Counted from the first letter of the stretch, positions 1 to 6,715 are shown. The stretch is 10,016 bases of DNA from Bacteroidales bacterium (GCA_029933755.1 JAOZNO010000080.1:1-10016); one strand, 5' to 3'. Notes: a model not told the origin generated them from the sequence alone. Translations and numbers: made by a program.

Positions 1-217
1 AATAAAATAGAGTCCATTTTTTTTCTAATATATAAGGTAATAGAACCTTTAAATTGAGATAAAAAATACCCGCATGTAGTATAACGATAAATGCAGCACG
101 CATCAACGCGTTCTGAAAACCCAGCACATCCAAAAAGAACCAAACCAATAAAAAGAAATAGCTTAACCAAATTAAAATATGCGTAAGCCACTTATTCTGA
201 AACAAATTGACACCCAT
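1..217 (-). CDS. LytS/YehU-type sensor histidine kinase, N-terminal fragment (partial)
   Basis: This is an open frame of 72 codons that starts at an ATG (complement of 215-217) and runs off the left edge, so only the membrane part is visible. The translation begins MGVNLFQNKWLTHILIWLSY. It has a hydrophobic segment at about residues 13-32, a second at about 39-54, and then the stretch FYLNLKVLLPYILEKKW. A tyrosine-asparagine after a membrane helix, followed by L(I/L)P-x-(F/I)L-x-KK, is typical of Bacteroidota LytS-like kinases (His_kinase PF06580 plus HATPase_c), which usually sit next to a LytTR response regulator. The kinase core would lie beyond the window, so the call is inference from the N-terminus. 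It is divergent from the lipoprotein gene at 473. No convincing promoter was found; the best -7 candidate is TACTTTCG (complement of 282-289), one base off consensus. Confidence 0.65.
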   Translation of the reverse strand, partial: MGVNLFQNKWLTHILIWLSYFFLLVWFFLDVLGFQNALMRAAFIVILHAGIFYLNLKVLLPYILEKKWTLFY

Positions 218-316
218 TGAATTATTAATTATTTGATGAGTAAACTTAGCCTGCTTTATTTTTCAGGTTAGATTATAAACCCGAAAGTACGTTCTTTTTT
301 TAAAGATGTGAAAATA

Positions 317-351
317 TTTTCAACGAAGCTGTATAATTTTTCAACAAAGCT
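317..351. promoter_or_regulatory. 14-bp direct repeat at 21-bp periodicity, possible LytTR-type operator
   Basis: TTTTCAACGAAGCT at 317-330 recurs as TTTTCAACAAAGCT at 338-351, a 13/14 match with starts exactly 21 bp apart, or two helical turns. Read on the minus strand, each copy carries a GTTGAAAA core. LytTR-family regulators bind pairs of short direct repeats with a GTT core spaced by about two turns, and the adjacent minus-strand gene looks like a LytS-type kinase. The repeat is seen directly; the regulator assignment is inference. Confidence 0.45.
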
Positions 352-420
352 TAAATAATCTTAAAATTGAATGTAATACATTTTTCATTGAAAAATTAAC
401 CGTGTTGGTTGAATATTTTA

Positions 421-449
421 TTGACCAAAATTCACGAGCTATATATTTG
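421..449 (+). promoter_or_regulatory. Bacteroidota housekeeping promoter for the 473 lipoprotein gene
   Basis: TTG at 421-423 is followed by an 18-bp spacer and TATATTTG at 442-449, a perfect TAnnTTTG -7 element. Transcription should begin near 455, giving a leader of only about 18 nt before the ATG at 473. Confidence 0.65.
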
Positions 450-472
450 ATGAAAATTCACATACAAATTTT

Positions 473-1345
473 ATGAAATATTCTTTAATAAGGTCTATTG
501 CAAGTGTTTTAATAGTCAGTTTTTTACTGGTTTTAGTTTCCTCGTGTAAAACACAAACCATTTACAAAAGTGCCTGGTATGAAAATTCAGAGGGTAAGGT
601 AGAAAATAAAAATAATTATGTTGACAATATTCAGTATAATTCTGATGCAAAAATGCTGTATAGTATTATAAATGATAATAAGAACCTGTATGTTCTTCTT
701 GAAGTTTCTGACAAGACTGTTCAAAAAAAAATATTAATGGGGGGGCTTACTTTTTGGATGGATACCATTGGGGAAAAGGAAAAACAATTAGGAGTTACAT
801 TCCCTATGAAAGGAAGTATGAAAAACAAAATGGGGAAAATGAACAAAGAAGAAATGATGAAACAAATGCAGAATGGAAGCTTACAAGGAGAAATTAATTA
901 CCATGAAATAAATGACAAATTTGAAAGTAGCTTTAATAAAATGGAACTTATTGGTTTTAATAATGAAAAAGAGCCTATGATTGTATTTAACAAAAATCCA
1001 AAGGGTATAAATACAACGATAAGGTTTGATAACAAAGGAACACTTAATTATAGAGCAAGTATTCCACTTAAATTAATTTTTAATAATCCTAATGAGTTTT
1101 TATCTGATTCAACAAAGCTTTTTAGTTTTGGTTTTGAAACCGGAGCTGTAAAAATGCCTTCAATGGGTAGTGGAGGAAAATCTGGGGGAGGAAAAAAAGG
1201 GGGAGGAATGTCCCAGGGAGGAGGTTCTATGCAAGGGAAAGGTGGCCATGGTGGTGGACAATCAGCTGCGGGTATGTCAGGCATGCAGGAATTATCAAAA
1301 CCAAATAAATTTTGGGTAAAAAGTACAAGACTGGTAAAAGCTTAA
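473..1345 (+). CDS. Lipoprotein with possible CBM9-like domain and Gly/Met-rich tail
   Basis: This 290-residue protein begins with a lipoprotein signal peptide: a basic start, a hydrophobic stretch at 9-22 and the lipobox LVSSC with cysteine 25. The residues after the cysteine (KTQT) are not acidic, so a surface-export signal is lacking and periplasm-facing anchoring is more likely. The segment at about 55-115 (SIINDNKNLYVLLEVSD, then GGLTFWMDTIG and LGVTFP) resembles the beta-sandwich pattern of CBM9/DOMON-like domains in Bacteroidota proteins; this is a pattern match only. Residues 112-135 are Met/Lys-rich. Residues 228-271 are almost entirely Gly, Ser, Met, Lys and Gln, with one His, and are probably disordered. 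The promoter lies just upstream and a terminator hairpin starts at the stop codon, so it is probably monocistronic. The gene contains A9 (723-731) and G7 (739-745) homopolymers. Function is unknown. Confidence 0.85.
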   Translation: MKYSLIRSIASVLIVSFLLVLVSSCKTQTIYKSAWYENSEGKVENKNNYVDNIQYNSDAKMLYSIINDNKNLYVLLEVSDKTVQKKILMGGLTFWMDTIGEKEKQLGVTFPMKGSMKNKMGKMNKEEMMKQMQNGSLQGEINYHEINDKFESSFNKMELIGFNNEKEPMIVFNKNPKGINTTIRFDNKGTLNYRASIPLKLIFNNPNEFLSDSTKLFSFGFETGAVKMPSMGSGGKSGGGKKGGGMSQGGGSMQGKGGHGGGQSAAGMSGMQELSKPNKFWVKSTRLVKA

Positions 1346-1396
1346 CAGAACAATTAGCTCTGATTTTAAATAATTGTCCTGTTTAATGTTTTCTAT
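1344..1396 (+). terminator. Intrinsic terminator after the 473 lipoprotein gene
   Basis: The stem pairs AACAGaACAATTA (1344-1356) with TAATTGTcCTGTT (1371-1383), giving 12 base pairs around one A/C mismatch and a 14-nt loop. A T-rich but interrupted tail (gttttctatttt) follows. The stem overlaps the stop codon. The short, broken T-tract makes it a moderate terminator. Confidence 0.6.
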
Positions 1397-1465
1397 TTTA
1401 TCAACTTAATAACTGTAATTGGTAATTTAAAAAACAATTATGAGCCCTCTCCAAAAGTCTAAAAT

Positions 1466-1491
1466 ACACTAATATATATATATTTTAGTGT
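1466..1491. repeat. AT-rich palindrome upstream of the TonB receptor promoter
   Basis: ACACTA at 1466-1471 pairs with TAGTGT at 1486-1491 across an ATATAT core, an imperfect 26-bp palindrome. Its right end (AGTGT, 1487-1491) is shared with the left arm of the larger inverted repeat 1487-1501/1553-1567, so the two structures exclude each other. Confidence 0.5.
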
Positions 1492-1567
1492 CAGCGTGAA
1501 TTTGTTAATTAACAGATTACAATATAATAAGTTTGCAGCTTTTTGTATAAATATTCACACTGACACT
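1487..1567. promoter_or_regulatory. 15-bp inverted repeat bracketing the TonB receptor promoter
   Basis: AGTGTCAGCGTGAAT (1487-1501) is matched by the reverse complement of ATTCACACTGACACT (1553-1567) at 14 of 15 positions. The arms sit directly upstream of the -33 region and just downstream of the predicted start site, with centres 66 bp apart. This arrangement suits a regulator that binds both arms or loops the DNA, or a stem involving the 5' leader. The perfect palindrome TGTTAATTAACA (1503-1514) overlaps the -33 element. The sequence symmetry is seen directly; the regulatory role is inferred. Confidence 0.5.
1501..1535 (+). promoter_or_regulatory. Promoter of the TonB receptor / DUF4249 operon
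   Basis: TAAGTTTG at 1528-1535 is a perfect TAnnTTTG -7 element. TTTG at 1501-1504 lies 23 bp upstream, at the long end of the accepted spacing. The predicted start near 1542 leaves a leader of about 74 nt before the ATG at 1616. The promoter overlaps the alternative GTG start at 1496, which argues against that start. Confidence 0.55.
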
Positions 1568-1615
1568 TTTCTGAGCACACTCAATTATGTAATAGCACTA
1601 AATCATCTAATAATT

Positions 1616-4291
1616 ATGAAATTATACAAAATAGCGATCGCCTTTCTACTAATTATCTTTTCGCAACAAAGCTTTGCACAAGATCCTGGCGAAATAATGG
1701 TTACAAAAAGCTATTATGGGAAAACATTAAGAAATGTTCTTGATGATTTAGCATTAAGCTATAATATAGATATTGATTACCATAAGGAAGATATTCCGGG
1801 TGGAATTATGCCAGGAAAAAACTTTAAGGAAAAAGCACTTCATGAGGTCATAACGATTCTATTAAAAGGTAAAGAACTTCATTTTAAAATTGTAGAAATG
1901 CAGATTGTTATCCGTAAATCTAATGAACAAATAAAGCTTGAAAAAAAGATTTATCAACAAAAAAATAGTTTTACCCTATCAGGAACTGTAAAAGATAAAA
2001 ATACAGGAGAATCATTACCCTTTGCTCAAATTGTAATAAAAAATACAACAAATGGTACTGCTTCAAATGTTGATGGATACTTTACTTTGTTTAAAATTCC
2101 TTCAGATACATCTGTTCTTTTGATTAGCTATACAGGTTATAAAACAAAACATTTTCACTTAAGCCCCAAATTGGTAAGCAAAGATATACTTGTTGAGCTG
2201 ATACCAGAAAACAATGTAATTGAAGAAGTGATTGTAACTGCTGAAAATGAGGGAATTATGAGAGTTTATGATGAAGTAAGTGTGGTGTCTATTTCAGCAA
2301 AACAAATGAAAACCTTACCAAGCTTAGGTGGACAGGATTTATTTCGCTCCTTTCAACTACTCCCGGGTGTAAGTGCAAGTAATGAATCTTCCTCAGGCTT
2401 ATATGTGCGTGGAGGTACCCCGGATCAAAACCTGGTGCTTTACGATGGTTTTACGGTTTATCATGTAGATCACCTGTTTGGCATGTTCAGTGCATTTAAT
2501 CCCAATGCGGTTAAGGATGTAAAGTTGTACAAAGGTGGTTTTGAATCAAAATATGGTGGACGACTTTCAAGTGTTATGGAAATTACCGGAAAAGATGGTA
2601 ATGAAAAGGATTTTAATATGGGAGCAGGTATTTCTTTTTTAAGTTTTGATGGCTTTGCAGAAGTTCCTTTAGGTGAAAATGGCACTTTCCTTTTTACAGG
2701 TCGTAGATCATTTCAAAGCTTTCTGTATAAAGATATTTTTGACAGTTTTAATAGTGCAGAAACGACTCCCACTGATGCACCTACACAACCAATGGGGAGA
2801 GGAGGTGGACGTTCAAAAGCACAGAGTGAACCCAGTTCATTCTTTTATGACCTTAATGCAAAAGCTACCTACAAATTCGAAAAAGATATTTTTTCTTTAA
2901 GTTTTTACAACGGACAGGATGATTTGGATAACTCAAGCACCACGAATATTGCACGTGGAGGTATGAGTATGAATGGCGGTAGAAATGACCTTACTCAATG
3001 GGGAAACTGGGGAGCAAGTGCAAAATGGTCAAGACGATGGAATGAATCCTTTTACAGCAATGCATTAGTTTCGTACTCAAAATATTACAGCAAAAGAGAC
3101 ATGACTCGAAACAATACCGTTTATCGTGATGGTGAAACCATAGAAATTAACCGTGGTATTATTGAAGATAATAAGTTACAGGATTATACTTTTAAAATAG
3201 ACAACGAATGGAAATTATCACAAAATAATCAAATTGAATTTGGTGTACAGGCAAGTTATTATGATATCGATTACCTTTTTACACAAAATGACACGCTGGT
3301 TATTCAGGACAGGCACGATGTAGCTTCTTTATCTACTATCTATATTCAGGATAATTTACGCTTATTTAACCGTTTAACATTAGTTCCCGGAATAAGGGCT
3401 TCATATTATGATGTTACCAATGATTTTTATTTTGAACCCAGGGCTTCATTGAATTATGGCTTAACAAAAAGAATAAAACTAAAAGGTTCATGGGGGCAGT
3501 ATTACCAATTTGCCAAACGTATTATTCGTGATGATATGGAATCGGGCAGTAGAGATTTTTGGACTTTGGGTAATGGTAATGATATTCCTATTGGCAGTGC
3601 AATACATTATATTGGTGGACTAAGTTACGAAACACATAACTATTTGTTTAGTGCCGAGGCTTATTATAAGGATCTGGAAGGCTTATCAGAGTACTCTTTA
3701 CTTTATGCACCCACATTTCAACAACAGGATGTGGATTATGATGAATTCTTTTATGAAGGAACCGGTATATCAAAAGGAATTGAATTTTTAATACAAAAAA
3801 AATATGGAAAATATACCGGTTGGATAGGATATACACTTGGAGAGGTAAAATATGATTTTCCAATATATGGTAATGAACCCTTTATGGCTAGTCATGATGT
3901 AACTCATGAGCTTAAATTTGTGAATTCATACAAATGGAAAAAATGGGTGTTTTCAGCCACATGGATTTACGGTACAGGAAAACCCTATACTGCACCAACA
4001 GGGGCATATGATTTAACAATGGCTGATGGCTCGGTAAGCAGTTTTATAACCGTGGGTGATAAAAACACATTCCGCCTACCCGATTATCATCGTATGGACA
4101 TTGCAGCAACTATGGAGTTTAGTATTGGAGATCATGCAATTGGAAATCTTGGGTTTTCGATATTTAATTTATATAATCGTACAAACACCTGGTATAAAAC
4201 ATTTGAACTTGTTGAAAGTGAATTGATTGAAACAGATGTTAATTTGTTGGGTATAACACCAAATATCACTTTGTCATTTAAATTGCGGTAA
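1616..4291 (+). CDS. TonB-dependent outer-membrane receptor with STN and carboxypeptidase-D-like domains
   Basis: This 891-residue protein should be an outer-membrane active transporter powered by TonB/ExbBD. In order: a signal peptide (1-21, cleavage at SFA|Q); an STN domain (about 28-102), known in FecA-type receptors for contacting periplasmic anti-sigma partners; a carboxypeptidase-D-regulatory-like domain (about 119-198, SGTVKDKNTGESLPFAQI); a TonB-box-like EEVIVTAE (203-210); a plug (about 220-326, with LYVRGGTPDQNLVLYDG and LYKGGFESKYGGRLSS); and a beta-barrel ending in LSFKLR. A loop with PMGRGGGRSKAQ interrupts the early barrel. The ATG at 1616 was chosen because it gives a canonical signal peptide; a GTG 120 bp upstream is in frame but lies in the promoter. 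The DUF4249 gene follows after 2 bp. No FecI/FecR pair is present, so signalling through STN cannot be tested here. The ligand is unknown. Confidence 0.93.
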   Translation: MKLYKIAIAFLLIIFSQQSFAQDPGEIMVTKSYYGKTLRNVLDDLALSYNIDIDYHKEDIPGGIMPGKNFKEKALHEVITILLKGKELHFKIVEMQIVIRKSNEQIKLEKKIYQQKNSFTLSGTVKDKNTGESLPFAQIVIKNTTNGTASNVDGYFTLFKIPSDTSVLLISYTGYKTKHFHLSPKLVSKDILVELIPENNVIEEVIVTAENEGIMRVYDEVSVVSISAKQMKTLPSLGGQDLFRSFQLLPGVSASNESSSGLYVRGGTPDQNLVLYDGFTVYHVDHLFGMFSAFNPNAVKDVKLYKGGFESKYGGRLSSVMEITGKDGNEKDFNMGAGISFLSFDGFAEVPLGENGTFLFTGRRSFQSFLYKDIFDSFNSAETTPTDAPTQPMGRGGGRSKAQSEPSSFFYDLNAKATYKFEKDIFSLSFYNGQDDLDNSSTTNIARGGMSMNGGRNDLTQWGNWGASAKWSRRWNESFYSNALVSYSKYYSKRDMTRNNTVYRDGETIEINRGIIEDNKLQDYTFKIDNEWKLSQNNQIEFGVQASYYDIDYLFTQNDTLVIQDRHDVASLSTIYIQDNLRLFNRLTLVPGIRASYYDVTNDFYFEPRASLNYGLTKRIKLKGSWGQYYQFAKRIIRDDMESGSRDFWTLGNGNDIPIGSAIHYIGGLSYETHNYLFSAEAYYKDLEGLSEYSLLYAPTFQQQDVDYDEFFYEGTGISKGIEFLIQKKYGKYTGWIGYTLGEVKYDFPIYGNEPFMASHDVTHELKFVNSYKWKKWVFSATWIYGTGKPYTAPTGAYDLTMADGSVSSFITVGDKNTFRLPDYHRMDIAATMEFSIGDHAIGNLGFSIFNLYNRTNTWYKTFELVESELIETDVNLLGITPNITLSFKLR

Positions 4292-4293
4292 TT

Positions 4294-5148
4294 TTGAAAA
4301 AGCAAAATTTTAAATTAAAAGAACTTATGAATAATATAGCAATCAGTACAATAGCAATTTTCGGATTTCTATCAATATTTACTTCCTGCGAACAGGATGA
4401 TATTGTAAGTATTGAAACGGATATTCCAGTTGTTGAAGCATATCTAATACCTGGTGAGCCAATAAATCAAATAAAGTTAACAAAACTGATTCCTTTTTTA
4501 ACAGATGAAATATATTCTGAGGCAGAAAACATCAATGATGCTGAAATAACAATAAGCAATAATGATGCGTACTATAAATTGATTCCTTTTCCAGGTGATA
4601 GCGGTTGTTACTATTATCCTGACACAAGTTTGATTATTTCAGAAAATGAGAGCTATAATATAGAATTTCAATACAAAAACAAACAGGTTACAGCGAGTAC
4701 AGTCACGCCTGAAAAACCCCAAAACTTTAAAATATCACAAGATTTATTTCTTGTTGAACGTATGGTTGAGGGGGGGTATCCAAGTTTCAATATGGAAACC
4801 TATGAAATAAGCTGGGATAATTTAGATGGTAGTAATTATTATTTATCTATAGATCTACTTGAAACCGTAATTGATCCGGTAAATTTTATGATTACCGATA
4901 CGGTTACACAAACTCTTAGCACACCTTCAGTTACTGATATCTATAATATCAATTCAAAAACTTTACGCTATTACGGAAATTACAGAGTGGTACTTTACAA
5001 GGTAAACGAAGAGTATGCAAATTTATACGAAAGTACCAGTACCAGCTCACAAAGTTTAACAGATCCATATTCAAATATTGAAAACGGCAAAGGTATTTTC
5101 ACTGCATTTAATACGGACACTTTATTTTTTGAAGTAAGAGAGTATTAA
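4294..5148 (+). CDS. DUF4249-type outer-membrane lipoprotein
   Basis: This 284-residue lipoprotein has the lipobox IFTSC with cysteine 32. The next residues (EQDD) are acidic and resemble the lipoprotein export signal that sends Bacteroidota lipoproteins to the cell surface. The mature start (VVEAYLIPGEPINQIKLTKLIPFL), then AEITISNND and a middle VTPEKPQNF, match DUF4249, a Bacteroidota family commonly encoded beside TonB-dependent receptors. It begins 2 bp after the receptor stop, so it is almost certainly co-transcribed and may be a surface partner or lid for the receptor; the family's role is unknown. The start is uncertain. A TTG at 4294 gives a Lys-rich n-region as expected for a signal peptide, while an ATG at 4327 (residue 12) has an A-rich ribosome-binding region but no basic residue before the hydrophobic core. 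A G7 tract lies at 4770-4776. Confidence 0.8.
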   Translation: MKKQNFKLKELMNNIAISTIAIFGFLSIFTSCEQDDIVSIETDIPVVEAYLIPGEPINQIKLTKLIPFLTDEIYSEAENINDAEITISNNDAYYKLIPFPGDSGCYYYPDTSLIISENESYNIEFQYKNKQVTASTVTPEKPQNFKISQDLFLVERMVEGGYPSFNMETYEISWDNLDGSNYYLSIDLLETVIDPVNFMITDTVTQTLSTPSVTDIYNINSKTLRYYGNYRVVLYKVNEEYANLYESTSTSSQSLTDPYSNIENGKGIFTAFNTDTLFFEVREY

Positions 5149-5157
5149 AAAATTTAC

Positions 5158-5165
5158 TACTTTTG
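5158..5165 (+). promoter_or_regulatory. -7 element for the DUF4136 lipoprotein gene
   Basis: TACTTTTG is a perfect TAnnTTTG match 10 bp after the DUF4249 stop. The nearest TTTG upstream (5128-5131) is 26 bp away, longer than usual, so the -33 element is weak. The start site would be near 5172, leaving about 35 nt of leader. Confidence 0.5.
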
Positions 5166-5206
5166 TACCATTAACGATAAAAAAACAATTAATTAACTTT
5201 ATAAAA

Positions 5207-5818
5207 ATGAAACAAAAAACCTTTTATTTATTAGGAATGCTTAGTTTATTATTACTAAGCTCTTGTGCAAGTATTAAAGTAAGTTCTGATTTTGATAAAA
5301 CAGTCAACTTTAGTAAATTTAAAACATTTGAATACTTTGGATGGGCAGAAGATAGTGGTAAACTTTTAAACGAAATAGAACAAAAACGTATTGAGAGAGC
5401 TTTTGGCAAAGAATTTATACAGAGAGGTATGAAGTATGTTGAAAAGGATGGCGATATAATTGTTACACTCTATATTGTAACTGAACAGAAAACTCAAACA
5501 TCATCTACTACTGTTGGGGTAGGATATGGCGGTTATGGTGGATATGGCGGTTATGGTGGATATTATGGATATGGCCCTGGCTATGGTTGGGGATCTGGAA
5601 TGGGAATGTCTACTTCAACAACATCATATAATCAAACGGAATATCTAGTAGGAACCCTTATAATTGATGTATATGATGCAAAAAATGAAAAACTAGTTTG
5701 GGAAAGTCTTGGGAAAAAAACAATTGATGAAAATCCAAAAAGTAGAGATCAAAATGTAGCTAAATCTGTTGCAGCAATTATGAGACCTTACCCAATTGCT
5801 CCGTTGAAAGAAAAGTAA
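5207..5818 (+). CDS. DUF4136 lipoprotein with Gly-Tyr repeat
   Basis: This 203-residue lipoprotein has a signal peptide and the lipobox LLSSC (cysteine 20). The next residues (ASIKVSSD) lack a surface-export signal, so periplasm-facing outer-membrane anchoring is likely. The pattern VSSDFDKTVNFSKFKTFEYF, then ERAFGKEFIQRGMKYVEKDGDIIVTLYI, and a C-terminal TLIIDVYDAKNEKLVWESLGKKTI fits DUF4136, a widespread family of unknown function. Residues 106-128 are a Gly-Tyr-rich insertion (YGGYGGYGGYGG) where the family usually has a variable glycine-rich loop. It is encoded by an exact DNA tandem repeat. The gene has its own -7 element 59 bp after the DUF4249 gene and ends before a clear terminator, so it is probably its own transcription unit, with possible read-through from upstream. 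Confidence 0.85.
   Translation: MKQKTFYLLGMLSLLLLSSCASIKVSSDFDKTVNFSKFKTFEYFGWAEDSGKLLNEIEQKRIERAFGKEFIQRGMKYVEKDGDIIVTLYIVTEQKTQTSSTTVGVGYGGYGGYGGYGGYYGYGPGYGWGSGMGMSTSTTSYNQTEYLVGTLIIDVYDAKNEKLVWESLGKKTIDENPKSRDQNVAKSVAAIMRPYPIAPLKEK
5522..5563 (+). repeat. 18-bp tandem repeat within the DUF4136 gene (2.3 copies)
   Basis: GGATATGGCGGTTATGGT is repeated exactly at 5522-5539 and 5540-5557, followed by a partial copy GGATAT. Each unit encodes Gly-Tyr-Gly-Gly-Tyr-Gly, so copy-number changes would stay in frame and only change loop length. Confidence 0.85.
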
Positions 5819-5890
5819 AAATTAATTATAAAATATAGAAATATACATTTCAATTTCATCAGGAAATATCCTTTAGGCTAGGCACGTAAG

Positions 5891-5930
5891 AAAAAGACTT
5901 TGGCATTTAAAAATCTCAAAGTCTTTTTTT
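5891..5930 (+). terminator. Intrinsic terminator after the DUF4136 gene
   Basis: AAAAAGACTTTG (5891-5902) pairs perfectly with CAAAGTCTTTTT (5917-5928) across a 14-nt loop, and the T-tract continues to 5930. The A-tract on the 5' side means it could also act on minus-strand transcripts. Its T-tract overlaps the -33 element of the next promoter. Confidence 0.85.
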
Positions 5931-5957
5931 GTTTAGGTTTAAATTTTATTAACTTTG
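5928..5957 (+). promoter_or_regulatory. Promoter of the Spy-like / OMP gene pair
   Basis: TTTG (5928-5931) is followed by an 18-bp spacer and TAACTTTG (5950-5957). Both elements match the Bacteroidota consensus. Transcription should start near 5964, leaving an unusually long leader of about 209 nt before the ATG at 6173. The -33 element reuses the end of the upstream terminator's T-tract. Confidence 0.75.
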
Positions 5958-5963
5958 CACACT

Positions 5964-6172
5964 TTTTAATAATAAAACTAAACTTAATAAATTTAGTTTT
6001 TTGTAAGTTAACTCTAAAAATAAACACATGAAACAAGCCCCGTAAAAAAAGCGGGGCAGGCTATGATTAAAAGAATCATTAAACATTTAAGGCAATGATT
6101 ATTTTACATCATGCGGTACTTCCGCAGTAGCGGAACAGGCTATGTGACATTTAAACAATTAAATTATAACAC
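5964..6172 (+). promoter_or_regulatory. Long structured 5' leader with duplicated hairpin-CAGGCTATG modules
   Basis: There is no large gene here, but there are four symmetric elements. AAAACTAAA (5974-5982) pairs with TTTAGTTTT (5992-6000), a 9-bp AT hairpin followed by T's. GCCCCG (6037-6042) pairs with CGGGGC (6052-6057). TTCCGC (6120-6125) pairs with GCGGAA (6130-6135). An upstream GCGG (6113-6116) competes with the last stem for CCGC. Both GC-rich hairpins are followed by the identical nonamer CAGGCTATG (6057-6065 and 6136-6144), and a little later by ACATTTAA (6083-6090 and 6147-6154). Two mini-ORFs lie in the leader: MKQAP (6028-6045) and MIKRIIKHLRQ (6063-6098). The modules could be regulatory or two copies of a small palindromic repeat; no known riboswitch class was recognised. 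Confidence 0.45.
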
Positions 6173-6637
6173 ATGAAAAAAACATTATCTATTTTATTTC
6201 TATTAGCAATTTCAATTGCTACTTATGCGCAAACTACCAATGACTATGTTGAAATGATGCGTAGCGTTTTAAAAACTGAGAAAAAAGCAGCTGTAGTTGA
6301 TGCAATGCAACTAACTGATGCTGAATCAGCACCGTTTTGGGAGCTTTACAAAGAGTATAATGACAAAATGTATACTGCCCAAAACAAAAGAATTAAAGCC
6401 ATTAAAGACTATGCTGATAATTATGATAAGCTTAGTGATGAAAAAGCAGACGAAATTTGGAATTTAGTTTTACAGTTTAAACAGGAATCTGCTAAGTTAC
6501 AGAAAAGCTACTATAAAAAATTCAAGAAAATATTACCTACAGTTAAAGCAGTTCGCTATTTTCAGCTTGAAGGTAAAATTGAAGCAATGGTTGCTGCTCA
6601 GTTAGCCTTAGAAATTCCTTTGGTAGAAACAAAATAA
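6173..6637 (+). CDS. Helical periplasmic protein, Spy/CpxP-like
   Basis: This 154-residue protein has a clean signal peptide (MKKTLSILFLLAISIATYAQ, cleavage after about residue 19) and no lipobox, so it should be soluble in the periplasm. The mature part is predicted to be almost wholly helical and charged. LTDAESAPFWELYKEY (47-62) and LSDEKADEIW (87-96), followed by a long amphipathic helix with YYKKFKKILP (113-122), recall the LTxxQ helical-hairpin architecture of Spy/CpxP/zinc-resistance proteins. The canonical LTxxQ is not intact, so the family call is moderate. The ATG at 6173 directly precedes the signal peptide. The gene is transcribed from the promoter at 5928 with a long leader. A hairpin separates it from the next gene, which may be expressed by read-through. 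Confidence 0.75.
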   Translation: MKKTLSILFLLAISIATYAQTTNDYVEMMRSVLKTEKKAAVVDAMQLTDAESAPFWELYKEYNDKMYTAQNKRIKAIKDYADNYDKLSDEKADEIWNLVLQFKQESAKLQKSYYKKFKKILPTVKAVRYFQLEGKIEAMVAAQLALEIPLVETK

Positions 6638-6677
6638 ACAGTGTTTGTTCATAGAACTTTCATTAATGAATGAATTT

Positions 6678-6715
6678 GAAGAGCCTTCTTTTTTAAAATG
6701 GAAAGCTCTTCTTTT
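6678..6715 (+). terminator. Intercistronic terminator or attenuator
   Basis: GAAGAGC (6678-6684) pairs perfectly with GCTCTTC (6705-6711). Across one C/A mismatch, TTC (6686-6688) also pairs with GAA (6701-6703). The stem is followed by a short T-run (6712-6715). Since no good TAnnTTTG element was found between it and the OMP gene at 6753, it may act as a partial terminator setting the ratio of the two genes. Confidence 0.6.

Noticed and set aside
1170..1262. G-quadruplex in the Gly-rich coding stretch
   Set aside because: There are four G-runs of three or more, but the loops between them are about 10-16 nt, too long for a stable quadruplex. The G-richness is explained by glycine codons.
1048..1284. 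Proline-rich minus-strand frame opposite the lipoprotein tail
   Set aside because: It is the mirror of the Gly-rich coding repeat on the plus strand (GGN read as NCC); no independent start signals.
1496..1615. GTG-initiated 40-residue N-terminal extension of the TonB receptor
   Set aside because: It would bury the signal peptide inside the protein and overlaps the predicted promoter, start site and inverted repeat.
5900..5917. TGGCA near 5901 as a sigma-54 promoter
   Set aside because: The GC element at the -12 position is missing and the motif lies in the loop of a clear intrinsic terminator.
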